Positions 1 through 6,698 of a stretch of 9,804 nucleotides of DNA are shown piece after piece (positions within the stretch are counted from its first letter, which is position 1; every line of letters starts with the position of its first letter). The DNA comes from JBNKDD01 sp050288085. GTDB taxonomy: Bacteria; Chloroflexota; Anaerolineae; Aggregatilineales; UBA3940. A program made the translations under genes and the position numbers. Under the pieces are notes generated by a model. The model was not told where the DNA came from and searched no databases. It saw only the letters and a list, made by a program, of their open reading frames with translations. The stretch is taken from positions 1 through 9,804 of the forward strand of contig JBNKDD010000212.1 in NCBI GenBank assembly GCA_050288085.1, given 5' to 3'.

Positions 1-2
1 AT

Positions 3-95
3 TCAATGAACACTGACCACTTTACCGCTCTCGCATTGAAAGATATCGGCACACCTGAAGCGCTGGCTGCCGTCGAAGCGTGGCGTCGGACATGA
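3..95 (+). CDS. C-terminal fragment of a probable HEAT-repeat protein (5' end outside window)
   Basis: An open frame enters from the left edge and stops at TGA 93-95. The 30 visible residues end in ALKDIGTPEALAAVEAWRRT. The pattern 'AL..IGTPEALAAVE.W' resembles the second helix and closing turn of HEAT/PBS-lyase-like repeats, which serve as protein-interaction scaffolds. An in-frame ATG at 6-8 exists, but a 29-residue gene starting there has no ribosome binding site in view, so a truncated larger gene is the better reading. No terminator follows before the next gene. Family assignment rests on a single repeat-like segment and is tentative. Confidence 0.5.
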   Translation, partial: SMNTDHFTALALKDIGTPEALAAVEAWRRT

Positions 96-228
96 GGAGC
101 CAAAAACCATCTTACAAAACTTACATATAGCTACTCGATTTAGTCCTTCCTAATACCCACGTGGTGTGGGGGAACCTCTTGCCGCGATATGCGACAATGA
201 CAGAATGATCAGGGCACACTCAAAACGT

Positions 229-234
229 GAGGAA
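229..234 (+). promoter_or_regulatory. Ribosome binding site that sets the start at 244
   Basis: GAGGAA lies 9 nt before the ATG at 244 and is the only good Shine-Dalgarno match in the leader. It favours 244 over the upstream in-frame start at 166 (no SD) and also over ATG 253. A convincing -35/-10 pair was not found in 96-228; TTGCCG (179-184) and CAGAAT (201-206) with a 16-nt spacer is only a weak candidate. Confidence 0.65.
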
Positions 235-243
235 CACCACACT

Positions 244-1644
244 ATGGTAGCTATGAAGTACGAAAGAAAATTAACAGCGGCAGAACGCCTCTTTACCCGT
301 TCCCCCTTTTCGGTTGTAACGGCAGTCATGCGGATCAAAGGAAATGTCTCCGAAGCTGCACTGATAGGAGCTGTCTCAAAAGTCCGGCAGCGGCATGTCA
401 ATCTCAGGGTGCGGATCAAAGAGGATGAGAATCACGTCCCCTGGTTTACGACTGAAGGGGCTGAAGGAATTCCGGTCGATATCGTGCCGCGCCAATCCGA
501 CGATCACTGGATTCAAATCCACCTGGAAAAGAGCAAAGTCCCATTTGAATTCGATGTCCGCCCCCCGATCCGGTTCATCCTGGTTCAATCACCGACCGTG
601 TCCGAGTTGATCATCTTATGCCATCACATCATTTGCGATGGGCTGTCATTGGCCTATCTCGCCAGGGATTTGATGGTTCACCTGGGCGAGCCGGGTCGAG
701 AGGTAGAGGTGCTGCCCGATCCGATCCTGCTTGACCGGGACAACATGCCGGATGATGTTCCTGTAAATGGGATTGCCCGGTTCTTTATCAACCGGATCAA
801 CCGGAAGTGGGAAGCGGACAAGATATTCTTTGATCGAGAGGATTACCTCAGCATCAACCAGGCTTATTGGGCAAACTTCCACCATCACATCCTGTCTATC
901 GAACTGACCGAGGAACAGACAACCGCACTGGTTGAACGATGCAGGCAGGAAGGGGTAACGGTCAACTCTGCCTTATCCGCCGCGTTTGTCGGGGCACAGG
1001 TGATCGTTCAGGGCGATAAGCCTTACCATTCAAAGATAAGTGTTGCCGGTAGTGTGCGGGATCGTCTAAAGCGGCCCGCCGGTGAGGTGATGGGATTTTA
1101 TGCCGGGGTGGTCAATCCGAAATTTAAATATGATATCGGCAAAAACTTTTGGGAGAACGCCCGGCAGTTTCACCAGAAAGTTAAGCCGCTCTACAACAAC
1201 AAAAACCTGTTGGGCCTCTTTATGATGTGGACTTATCTCGAACCGGCCATCCTGGAAGCACTGAATTTCAAGAGGCTGGGCGGGCTGGTTTCACCGCAAT
1301 CACCACGATATGAGAAATTATCGACCTTCAGCCGACGGGACGATGTGGTTTTATCGCTTCTCAAAAGGGATCAGATGGAGTCACTTGACAGGATTTCGAT
1401 GGGAACCGCCATCACTAATCTGACCCGGATGGATTTCCCCCGGCAGTATGGCGACCTGGAATTAGACCGGTTGATCATGCAGCCAGGCGGGGCTTTTCCT
1501 CTGGCTAATGTCAGCCTGGTGTTAGGGGCAGTGACCTGCTCCGGCAAGCTCAGTTTGGTCATGGAGTATGCCGAAGAGGCAGTTGAGACAGTAACAATGG
1601 AACAGGTCAGAGATCAGGCAATGGAATATTTGCTTGGTAAGTAA
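244..1644 (+). CDS. Stand-alone condensation-domain acyltransferase (PapA/WES-like superfamily)
   Basis: The 466-aa protein belongs by sequence pattern to the CoA-dependent acyltransferase / NRPS condensation superfamily, whose members join an acyl group to an alcohol or amine using the second His of HHxxxDG as base. The motif is intact as HHIICDG at residues 127-133, after a typical N-terminal half (AERLFTRSPFSVVTAVMRIKG at about 14-33, then ALIGAVSKVRQRH). The C-terminal half has the usual TVNSALSAAF helix (239-248) and TRMDFPRQYGDLELDRL (395-410), which may correspond to the structural DFGWG region. Length fits one free-standing domain. No adenylation, carrier or ketosynthase domain is fused or adjacent, and no signal peptide or membrane span is seen, so it is probably cytosolic and acts on CoA- or carrier-linked acyl groups encoded elsewhere. 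PapA5-like lipid esterification, wax-ester-type synthesis or a trans-acting NRPS role all remain possible; the substrate cannot be read from sequence. Confidence 0.8.
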   Translation: MVAMKYERKLTAAERLFTRSPFSVVTAVMRIKGNVSEAALIGAVSKVRQRHVNLRVRIKEDENHVPWFTTEGAEGIPVDIVPRQSDDHWIQIHLEKSKVPFEFDVRPPIRFILVQSPTVSELIILCHHIICDGLSLAYLARDLMVHLGEPGREVEVLPDPILLDRDNMPDDVPVNGIARFFINRINRKWEADKIFFDREDYLSINQAYWANFHHHILSIELTEEQTTALVERCRQEGVTVNSALSAAFVGAQVIVQGDKPYHSKISVAGSVRDRLKRPAGEVMGFYAGVVNPKFKYDIGKNFWENARQFHQKVKPLYNNKNLLGLFMMWTYLEPAILEALNFKRLGGLVSPQSPRYEKLSTFSRRDDVVLSLLKRDQMESLDRISMGTAITNLTRMDFPRQYGDLELDRLIMQPGGAFPLANVSLVLGAVTCSGKLSLVMEYAEEAVETVTMEQVRDQAMEYLLGK

Positions 1645-1653
1645 ATCTTTGTA

Positions 1654-1682
1654 GGGGCGATTCGCGAATCGCCCCATTTTTT
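1654..1682 (+). terminator. Rho-independent terminator built on a perfect 22-bp palindrome
   Basis: A perfectly self-complementary 22-mer (1654-1675; arm GGGGCGATTCG) is followed by A and a six-T run (1677-1682). It begins 9 nt after the stop codon of the acyltransferase gene and sits between two converging genes. The T-run is on the + side only, so it fits termination of the + gene best. On the other strand the stem could still slow transcription from the kinase gene. The preceding TGTA and the GTAGGGGCG start look like dispersed palindromic repeats found in many bacterial genomes, so the hairpin may be a repeat copy serving as a terminator. Confidence 0.85.
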
Positions 1683-1699
1683 CATTGTGTTGGAGATGA

Positions 1700-3385
1700 T
1701 TACTCCCCCGTCATCGAAGGGATAAACGGCTGCGCAGTGAAGTTATCAAAGGTCACATCGGCCAACGGATTTTCAACACGCTGCTGGGTAGTCGCGACGT
1801 ACAACCCTACCCCACCTTCACCATAGGTATCGTCGTCCACTTCGATCACCTCTTCGTAATTCACCATCCCGATCAGGTGATCGCCGGATAAAGCCACGCC
1901 GATCAGGTTCGCTGATCCGTCGGTCTTGACCTCTGGCGCATCCGTCCAGGCTTCATCAAGGCCGCGCAGTTCAGTCCAGGTCGTACCGTTCTCAAACTTC
2001 CACATGCTGACCTGCCCCAACCCGTTGATCGCAAAGACATAAAAATTACCGGAGTCCTGCCAGCGAAATACCAGCCCGTAGCCGCTCTCCGGCTGCCCAT
2101 CGATCAGGGTGGCATCGACTTCCATGAAGAGCTGGTTCTCGTAGGGATAGGGCAGATCGACTATCGAAAACCGGGCCTGTCCGGGGCGAGTATTGGTAAA
2201 TCGATACACACCATCCTCATAACCATATTGCACCGGGCCTTCCTCCACAACCGGCCAACCGGAGGTCGGATCGCTGAAGTCATCAAACAGATCGGTAGCA
2301 CCCGTAACCGGCTGGGCCATCTGGAAGGCCGGTTCTTCCGCATCGACAGCACCCGCCTTACCCAGGGGTAAAATCTGCGTTAAGCCAACGACGATCAAAA
2401 TGATCAGTAAAACAGCAGCCATCCCAAACAGCACCCGGTGAGAGGGCAGCGCCGCCTTAACCGGAGCCGGGGTCAGGACTGACGGTTCAAACTGCGTGGT
2501 TGAATCCAGGTCTGGTAAGGCATCGTCGCTGATATCCTCGCCGGATAGGGAGGCAATCAGATCATCCATAAAGGTGGTGGCGCTCCGATAGCGTTCTTCC
2601 GGGTTCTTTGCCATGGCCCGGAAAAGCACCACATCGACATCAGGGGACAGGCCGGGAATAATATCAATCACCGATGGCAGCGGCTCCTGGACATGCTTCA
2701 TGATCACGCCGAACGGGGTATCCGCATCGAAAGGAACCGCCCCAACCAGCATCTCGTAGGCGATCACCCCCAGGGAATAGATATCGCTGCGTTGATCGAC
2801 TTCGCGGCCCATACCTTGTTCGGGCGAGATATAGCTGGGCGTACCGATGGTCGTTCCGGTAGCGGTCAGGCCGGTCGTCCGGATCAGCTTTGCAAGGCCA
2901 AAATCGGCCAATACCGGGCTGCCCTGCTCGTTGAACAACACATTGCTGGGCTTGATATCCCGGTGGATCATGCCTCGTTCATGGGCATAGGTCAGGGCGT
3001 CGGCCAGAGGGGGCAGGAGTCGTTTAATCTCGGCCAGGCGGGTGGGCAGATCAATGCCGCTGAGGCGGTTCATGTGATCGGCCAGCGTCCAGGAGGGCAG
3101 GTGCTCCATAATGATGCAATAAGCACCGGCTCCAATATCGAAACCGAAATCGTATACCCGCGCGATGTTGGGATGGTTCAAGGCGGCCATCGTTTTGGCT
3201 TCCCGACCAAATCGCTCGCGGAAATTCGCCTCGATAGCTAGATGGCTGTGCAGCACCTTGATGGCAATATCACGCTCCAGGGTGGTATCACAGGCTTTGA
3301 AGACGCTGCCCATGCCACCCCGCCCGATCACCTCGACGACCTCATAGCGGTCTAGCAGCCGCTTCCCCACCATACCGGTTTCCAT
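1700..3385 (-). CDS. Transmembrane Ser/Thr protein kinase (PknB-like) with an outside sensor-like domain
   Basis: This 561-aa protein is a Hanks-type kinase that phosphorylates Ser/Thr on cytosolic targets. All key elements are present: glycine loop GRGGMGSVF (21-29), ATP-anchoring K43, helix-C E62, catalytic HRD (141-143) with IHRDIKPSNVL, metal-binding DFG (161-163) and GTPSYISPEQ (181-190). The activation loop is Thr-rich (170-182), suggesting autophosphorylation. An acidic linker (about 283-300) leads to one membrane span (about 318-338). The outside part (about 365-555) starts DLFDDFSDPTSGW and is rich in beta-strand and aromatic residues (YGLVFRWQDSGNFYVFAI), like concanavalin/LamG-type jelly-roll folds; sugar or cell-wall sensing is an inference. 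PASTA repeats are absent. The start is supported by AAGGAG (3392-3397) 6 nt before the ATG; M5 is a less likely start. It converges on the acyltransferase gene and has no phosphatase or partner gene nearby. Confidence 0.92.
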   Translation of the reverse strand: METGMVGKRLLDRYEVVEVIGRGGMGSVFKACDTTLERDIAIKVLHSHLAIEANFRERFGREAKTMAALNHPNIARVYDFGFDIGAGAYCIIMEHLPSWTLADHMNRLSGIDLPTRLAEIKRLLPPLADALTYAHERGMIHRDIKPSNVLFNEQGSPVLADFGLAKLIRTTGLTATGTTIGTPSYISPEQGMGREVDQRSDIYSLGVIAYEMLVGAVPFDADTPFGVIMKHVQEPLPSVIDIIPGLSPDVDVVLFRAMAKNPEERYRSATTFMDDLIASLSGEDISDDALPDLDSTTQFEPSVLTPAPVKAALPSHRVLFGMAAVLLIILIVVGLTQILPLGKAGAVDAEEPAFQMAQPVTGATDLFDDFSDPTSGWPVVEEGPVQYGYEDGVYRFTNTRPGQARFSIVDLPYPYENQLFMEVDATLIDGQPESGYGLVFRWQDSGNFYVFAINGLGQVSMWKFENGTTWTELRGLDEAWTDAPEVKTDGSANLIGVALSGDHLIGMVNYEEVIEVDDDTYGEGGVGLYVATTQQRVENPLADVTFDNFTAQPFIPSMTGE

Positions 3386-3428
3386 TCGGCGCTCCTTGTT
3401 TCCTCATACCGATCAGACAATATAGTTT

Positions 3429-3444
3429 ATTATAACTTATAGCA
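3429..3444 (-). promoter_or_regulatory. Probable kinase promoter, two overlapping -10 candidates
   Basis: On the minus strand TATAAT (3434 down to 3429) follows TGC-TATAAG (3444 down to 3436), the latter having the TGn of an extended -10 box. Neither has a good -35 at 16-18 nt (the best is CTGAAC, complement of 3458-3463). Transcripts would have a leader of roughly 35-45 nt with the AAGGAG site before the kinase ATG. Confidence 0.45.
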
Positions 3445-3630
3445 TAACGAAATGAGCGTTCAGGTACGTGCGTGTTTTGGCGGGGGAATAGTCGAGAATG
3501 AACCTCGCCGCTCAGTGCCGAACTCATCCACGAAGTTTGTTCGCGGTTGTGCCCAACGTAACAGGTTGTTCATACGTGACGACTGGCAAACTGACGAGCT
3601 ATTCGATAGATTCCATATGATCGTAAACGG

Positions 3631-3695
3631 CAGCATGATGATGTTGGGGGAATACCAATCAGGTTGACATCACCGCCAAAATCAACATCATGCTG
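3631..3695. repeat. 10-bp inverted repeat bracketing the ferredoxin promoter
   Basis: CAGCATGATG (3631-3640) is the exact reverse complement of CATCATGCTG (3686-3695), with 45 bp between the inner ends. The right arm overlaps the -10 candidate and the -35 lies in the loop. It could be a pair of operator half-sites for a looping or dimeric regulator; chance cannot be excluded. Confidence 0.4.
3664..3691 (+). promoter_or_regulatory. Probable ferredoxin (porD-like) promoter
   Basis: A consensus -35, TTGACA (3664-3669), is followed after 16 nt by CATCAT (3686-3691), a 4-of-6 match to TATAAT. Transcription would start near 3698, leaving a leader of about 18 nt that contains AGGGGG (3705-3710), 5 nt before the GTG start. 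Confidence 0.5.
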
Positions 3696-3715
3696 GAATT
3701 AATCAGGGGGTAATC

Positions 3716-4024
3716 GTGGAAGAAGACAAAGGATGGGAGAATCTACCCATTAGCAGCATCATCGTTGACGCCAGGGATGCGGCTGAATATGCCACTCATG
3801 ACCAACGGGCCTTTTTCCCGGTCGTCAACCTGGATACCTGCACTAACTGCCTGTTCTGCTGGATGTACTGCCCGGACTGCGCCATCCAGATCGACTATGG
3901 CAAGTTTGCCGGGTTCGACCTGGAACAGTGTCAGGGCTGCGGGGTATGTGCCGAAGTCTGCCCAACGCAGTGCATCAACATGAAGCCTGAAGACGTGTCT
4001 GAAGAGAAACCCAATTTCACATAA
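3716..4024 (+). CDS. porD: Dicluster 4Fe-4S ferredoxin, pyruvate:ferredoxin oxidoreductase delta-subunit type
   Basis: This 102-aa protein carries two CxxCxxCxxxC(P) motifs: C42/C45/C48/C52 and C72/C75/C78/C82, each able to help bind one 4Fe-4S cluster in the bacterial-ferredoxin pattern. The N-terminal extension (NLPISSIIVDARDAAEYAT, 9-27) before RAFFPVVNLDTC, and the phrases LFCWMYCPD and CQGCGVCAEVCP, match the PorD/VorD delta subunits that pass electrons from the thiamine-diphosphate catalytic subunits to ferredoxin. No alpha, beta or gamma subunit gene is nearby: the upstream gene is a divergent kinase and the next gene lies on the other strand. Extra cysteines C55 (CPDC) and C86 (PTQC) sit just after each motif, where this family commonly has other residues. 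The start is GTG, with AGGGGG 5 nt upstream. It may serve a remote Por complex or act as a free electron carrier. Confidence 0.75.
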   Translation: MEEDKGWENLPISSIIVDARDAAEYATHDQRAFFPVVNLDTCTNCLFCWMYCPDCAIQIDYGKFAGFDLEQCQGCGVCAEVCPTQCINMKPEDVSEEKPNFT

Positions 4025-4035
4025 GACACATCGCT

Positions 4036-4075
4036 TTGCCCTCACCCCACTCCGATCTATGGGCAAGGGCGTTTT
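4036..4075 (+). terminator. Weak hairpin after the ferredoxin gene
   Basis: TTGCCC (4036-4041) can pair with GGGCAA (4061-4066), or GCCCT (4038-4042) with AGGGC (4066-4070), the latter directly followed by GTTTT. The loop is long (19-23 nt) and the T-run short, so this is at best a weak terminator. It also lies between the ferredoxin stop and the stop of the converging permease gene. Confidence 0.35.
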
Positions 4076-4104
4076 CCTCAACGCATTAAACCTGTTTGAT
4101 TCTT

Positions 4105-6495
4105 CTATTCGTAGGCCAGGGTTTCCCGCACACTCAGGCGTACCGCGTTCCGAGCAGGCAAGAAGCTTGCTAGCGCTGCCAGAGAGATCGATAGACCCAG
4201 CCACAGCCCCACACCCACCAACGAATAACGATATTGCAGGGGCACGCCCATCATAGCAACTCCCACCCCGTTTGCCAGAACGTAGCTCATCGGGATCGCC
4301 AGGATTGACCCCAGGAAAGCGCTGATCAAACCGGTCAGCACGCCCTCAACCACGACGATTCCCCACACCGCCCGGTTCGATGCGCCAATCGCCCGCATCA
4401 CTCCGATCTCACGGGTGCGCTCGATCACGTTCAGGCTCATCGTACCCGCCAGTCCCAGCCCGCCGACCAGCGCCAGCAGCAGCGCCATGACCAGCATCAT
4501 CACAACGGCGACGTTGAGCACCGAATTGGTGCTTGCCAGCACCTGCCCGACCGACTGTGAATGAGCGACTCCGATCCCCACCTGTTTGAAGTGATCTTCC
4601 AAATCCCTGAGAATCTGGTATTCACCGGCAACGCTGTCCGCCACCGTTTCGACTACAGCATAATTCGCGCTGCCGCTCATCCCGAACAGCCGCCCGTAGT
4701 ACTCCTGGTTGACATAGATAAACCCGTCATTGGTCGGATCGTTGAGTTGGGGCAGCGCCCCGATAATCACCCAGAGTTCTTCCTGCCCCTTGATCTTCAG
4801 GGTGATCTCACTTCCAATATCTAGATTGGGGTTGTTGGTCAGGAAATCACCCAACACGACCACCGCATTCTGATCGTCTGGATACAGCCAGCGCCCCTGC
4901 TCAACGTGAGGGATGATATAGGCAGACTCCGGCGGGACGGCATACAAGGCCAGGTTTTCGCCCTCGCTGCCATCGGAGCGGAGATACTGTGCCTCGCTGA
5001 CGTTCCAGCCCTCAACTCCGACCACGCCTGCTACACGAAATGCTTCACGCTCAATTCGTTCAGTACGGATAGGCTCAGCCAGGACAACCCCCAGATCATA
5101 GTTGTACAGGTCAAATAATCTGGCGAACTGTGCTCGCAATCCCACCCTGACGCTAAAGATCGAGATGAAGATCGACCCGGCCAGTGTCAGGGTGATCAGG
5201 GTCAGCACCATCCGACCTTTCCGCCGGAAGGCATTTCGCAGCGACAGCACCATCGGTCGGGGCAGCCAGGCATAAAGCCTGGATTCATCACTGCCGCTGA
5301 GACTGCCCACCGATGTGGGTAATCCATAATCCGAGAGGGCTTCCCGTGCGGTGATCCGTGTCCCGATCAACACCGGCACGACCGAGACAATCAACGGCAG
5401 CAGCACCGACATTGCCGCCTGGATGATGATCACACCCGGCCTGACGGAAAAGGTCTGGATATCGTAGTTAGCCATGTCAGCGCTCAACTGGGCGAATCCC
5501 TGCGCCCCGGCTGCACCGAGCGGCACAGCGATCAAAAAGGCCAGGACACCAAACACCAGGATGTTTATCAGGTAGATGCCCATCACCTGGCCGGTTTTAC
5601 CGCCAATCGCCTTCATCATCCCGATCTGGCGCACCTGCTGCTTGAGGATCGCCGTCACCGTGTTGAGTACCAGGAAGCCGCTCAGGAACAATGAGAAGAC
5701 CCCCAATACCCCCAGGATCAGGATCATGGCGCTGGAGCCGTCGGTATTCCAATGCTTGCCCGGATCGGGAATGGTGGTATTCAGCACGACATAACCATCT
5801 CGCTCGATCCGCTCCCGGATCAGGGTAGCGGTGCGTTCGAGTTGGGCGCGATCATCGGCCCCTTCTTCCACCAGGATGTAGAGTTCGTCATACTGGCGGG
5901 AGCCGGTCAGCCACTCCAGTGTATCGAAGGTGATGAATCCATAACCTTCCTGGTAATACTGCGAGGGGAAAAGGGATACATCGTGAGCCAAGCCCGCCAC
6001 CGGCAGCAAATGCTCCTGTCCATCCGGGAGTTCGACCCGGACAGTATCGCCTGGCCGGTATTCGGGGATCATCTGGATCGACCGTTCAAGCAAGATTTCT
6101 CGGCGGGCCGGGGGCCATTTGCCACTTTCAGACGATACGATGTTGATCTGCTGGTTTTCAAAATCGTCGATGGCCCATAACCGCAGGCTGATCCATGTCC
6201 CCGGCTCAAGCTCCATGCTGACGGTGTAGGTCGCTCGACCTTCCGCCAGGGCAACCTCCCGCATCCCCTCGACGGCCTGGATCAGGTCTTCGTCAAAAGG
6301 GGATAAACTCATGCGGATATGGGCGGGATTGGTGGCGAGGTAGGCGTTACCCAGTTCGCGCAGCATCGCATCCCGTGAGGTCGCAACCACCCCAAAAGCA
6401 AATACCCCTACCGCAATCGCCAGTACGACCAGCAGGGTGCGGAGCTTATTACCCCATAAGTCACGAATGACCTTGTTCCAGCGCGGTGACACCAT
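4105..6495 (-). CDS. FtsX/MacB-like ABC transporter permease A (two FtsX domains)
   Basis: This 796-aa membrane protein has the double-repeat plan of large FtsX-family permeases. TM1 is at about 20-40 (LRTLLVVLAIAVG), followed by an outside MacB_PCD-like region (about 41-253), TM2-4 (254-283, 303-329, 353-377), TM5 (428-449), a second outside region (about 450-658), then TM6-8 (659-685, 710-738, 757-781). The cytosolic coupling segments are QQVRQIGMMKAIGG (286-299) in the first half and ERTREIGVMRAIGAS (692-706) in the second; such segments contact the ATPase. Members move lipoproteins, lipids or peptides or transmit force across the membrane; the substrate is unknown. No ATP-binding subunit is adjacent. 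The ATG at 6495 is chosen because the protein then aligns without gaps to its paralogue at 7261-9636 (26 of the first 30 residues equal), and a -10 box ends 6 nt before it. A longer frame to 6720 runs through that promoter and is not supported. Confidence 0.9.
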   Translation of the reverse strand: MVSPRWNKVIRDLWGNKLRTLLVVLAIAVGVFAFGVVATSRDAMLRELGNAYLATNPAHIRMSLSPFDEDLIQAVEGMREVALAEGRATYTVSMELEPGTWISLRLWAIDDFENQQINIVSSESGKWPPARREILLERSIQMIPEYRPGDTVRVELPDGQEHLLPVAGLAHDVSLFPSQYYQEGYGFITFDTLEWLTGSRQYDELYILVEEGADDRAQLERTATLIRERIERDGYVVLNTTIPDPGKHWNTDGSSAMILILGVLGVFSLFLSGFLVLNTVTAILKQQVRQIGMMKAIGGKTGQVMGIYLINILVFGVLAFLIAVPLGAAGAQGFAQLSADMANYDIQTFSVRPGVIIIQAAMSVLLPLIVSVVPVLIGTRITAREALSDYGLPTSVGSLSGSDESRLYAWLPRPMVLSLRNAFRRKGRMVLTLITLTLAGSIFISIFSVRVGLRAQFARLFDLYNYDLGVVLAEPIRTERIEREAFRVAGVVGVEGWNVSEAQYLRSDGSEGENLALYAVPPESAYIIPHVEQGRWLYPDDQNAVVVLGDFLTNNPNLDIGSEITLKIKGQEELWVIIGALPQLNDPTNDGFIYVNQEYYGRLFGMSGSANYAVVETVADSVAGEYQILRDLEDHFKQVGIGVAHSQSVGQVLASTNSVLNVAVVMMLVMALLLALVGGLGLAGTMSLNVIERTREIGVMRAIGASNRAVWGIVVVEGVLTGLISAFLGSILAIPMSYVLANGVGVAMMGVPLQYRYSLVGVGLWLGLSISLAALASFLPARNAVRLSVRETLAYE
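6413..6450 (-). repeat. 38-nt near-identical inverted copy shared by the two permease genes (left copy)
   Basis: Read on the minus strand, this segment equals 7306-7343 at 37 of 38 positions; the sole mismatch is at 6442 versus 7314, leaving a 29-nt perfect match (6413-6441 and 7315-7343). It encodes the conserved NKLRTLLVVLAIA stretch of TM1. Surrounding codons differ far more, so it stands out. Confidence 0.85.
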
Positions 6496-6501
6496 AATCC
6501 C

Positions 6502-6514
6502 AGTATACGCGATT
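6502..6514 (-). promoter_or_regulatory. Leaderless promoter of permease A
   Basis: On the minus strand AATCGCG is directly followed by TATACT (-10), then six bases (GGGATT) and the ATG at 6495. Transcription would begin at or within a base or two of the start codon, so the mRNA would have no 5' leader. No TTGACA-like -35 is found at 16-18 nt. The same layout precedes the paralogue at 7261. Confidence 0.65.
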
Positions 6515-6615
6515 CGGATGGCAGCGCGAGAGCAGCACCAAAAGATTGTAATCACCCTGTCACATTCCCTGTCGGAACCGAGAATCAACAATTCAGACCC
6601 AGCAAGGAACGAATG

Positions 6616-6636
6616 TATAATGAATCGAGTTATAAT
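6616..6636 (+). promoter_or_regulatory. Promoter of the small membrane protein: two TATAAT boxes
   Basis: Perfect TATAAT boxes lie at 6616-6621 and 6631-6636. The second is preceded, one base apart, by AATCGAG (6623-6629), the element also found next to the -10 boxes of both permease genes. The first has only a moderate -35 (TTCAGA, 6592-6597, 18-nt spacer). A short palindrome CCCAAGTTGGG (6642-6652) lies at the expected start of transcription of the second box and could be an operator. The leader would be about 55 nt, unlike the leaderless neighbours. Confidence 0.6.
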
Positions 6637-6698
6637 AGCCTCCCAAGTTGGGCCATTTGAACTGACACTCATCAATAAGACGATATGGGGGAAATTCA

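Larger units (their letters stand above)
3386..3715. other. 330-bp intergenic region between divergent genes
   Basis: No convincing gene lies here. The part next to the kinase (3418-3446) is AT-rich with -10-like boxes on the minus strand. The part next to the ferredoxin gene holds a TTGACA box, a 10-bp inverted repeat and AATCAGG twice in direct orientation (3657-3663, 3701-3707). The middle (about 3465-3625) shows nothing I can name; a 71-codon + strand frame (3452-3667) has no ribosome binding site and no recognisable protein pattern. Confidence 0.6.

Noticed and set aside
157..164. Palindrome CCACGTGG in the acyltransferase leader
   Set aside because: An 8-bp palindrome is easily due to chance and has no clear promoter next to it.
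166..243. GTG start at 166 for the acyltransferase
   Set aside because: No Shine-Dalgarno match; residues before 244 look non-conserved; GAGGAA is well spaced for ATG 244.
2693..3241. 182-codon + frame opposite the kinase gene
   Set aside because: Fully antisense to the conserved kinase domain; composition is what a shadow frame gives.
3550..3561. Small hairpin GTTG-TGCC-CAAC
   Set aside because: Stem of only 4 bp, not linked to a gene end or T-run.
3452..3667. 71-codon open frame on + in the kinase-ferredoxin gap
   Set aside because: No ribosome site, no recognisable pattern, and it overlaps promoter signals on both sides.
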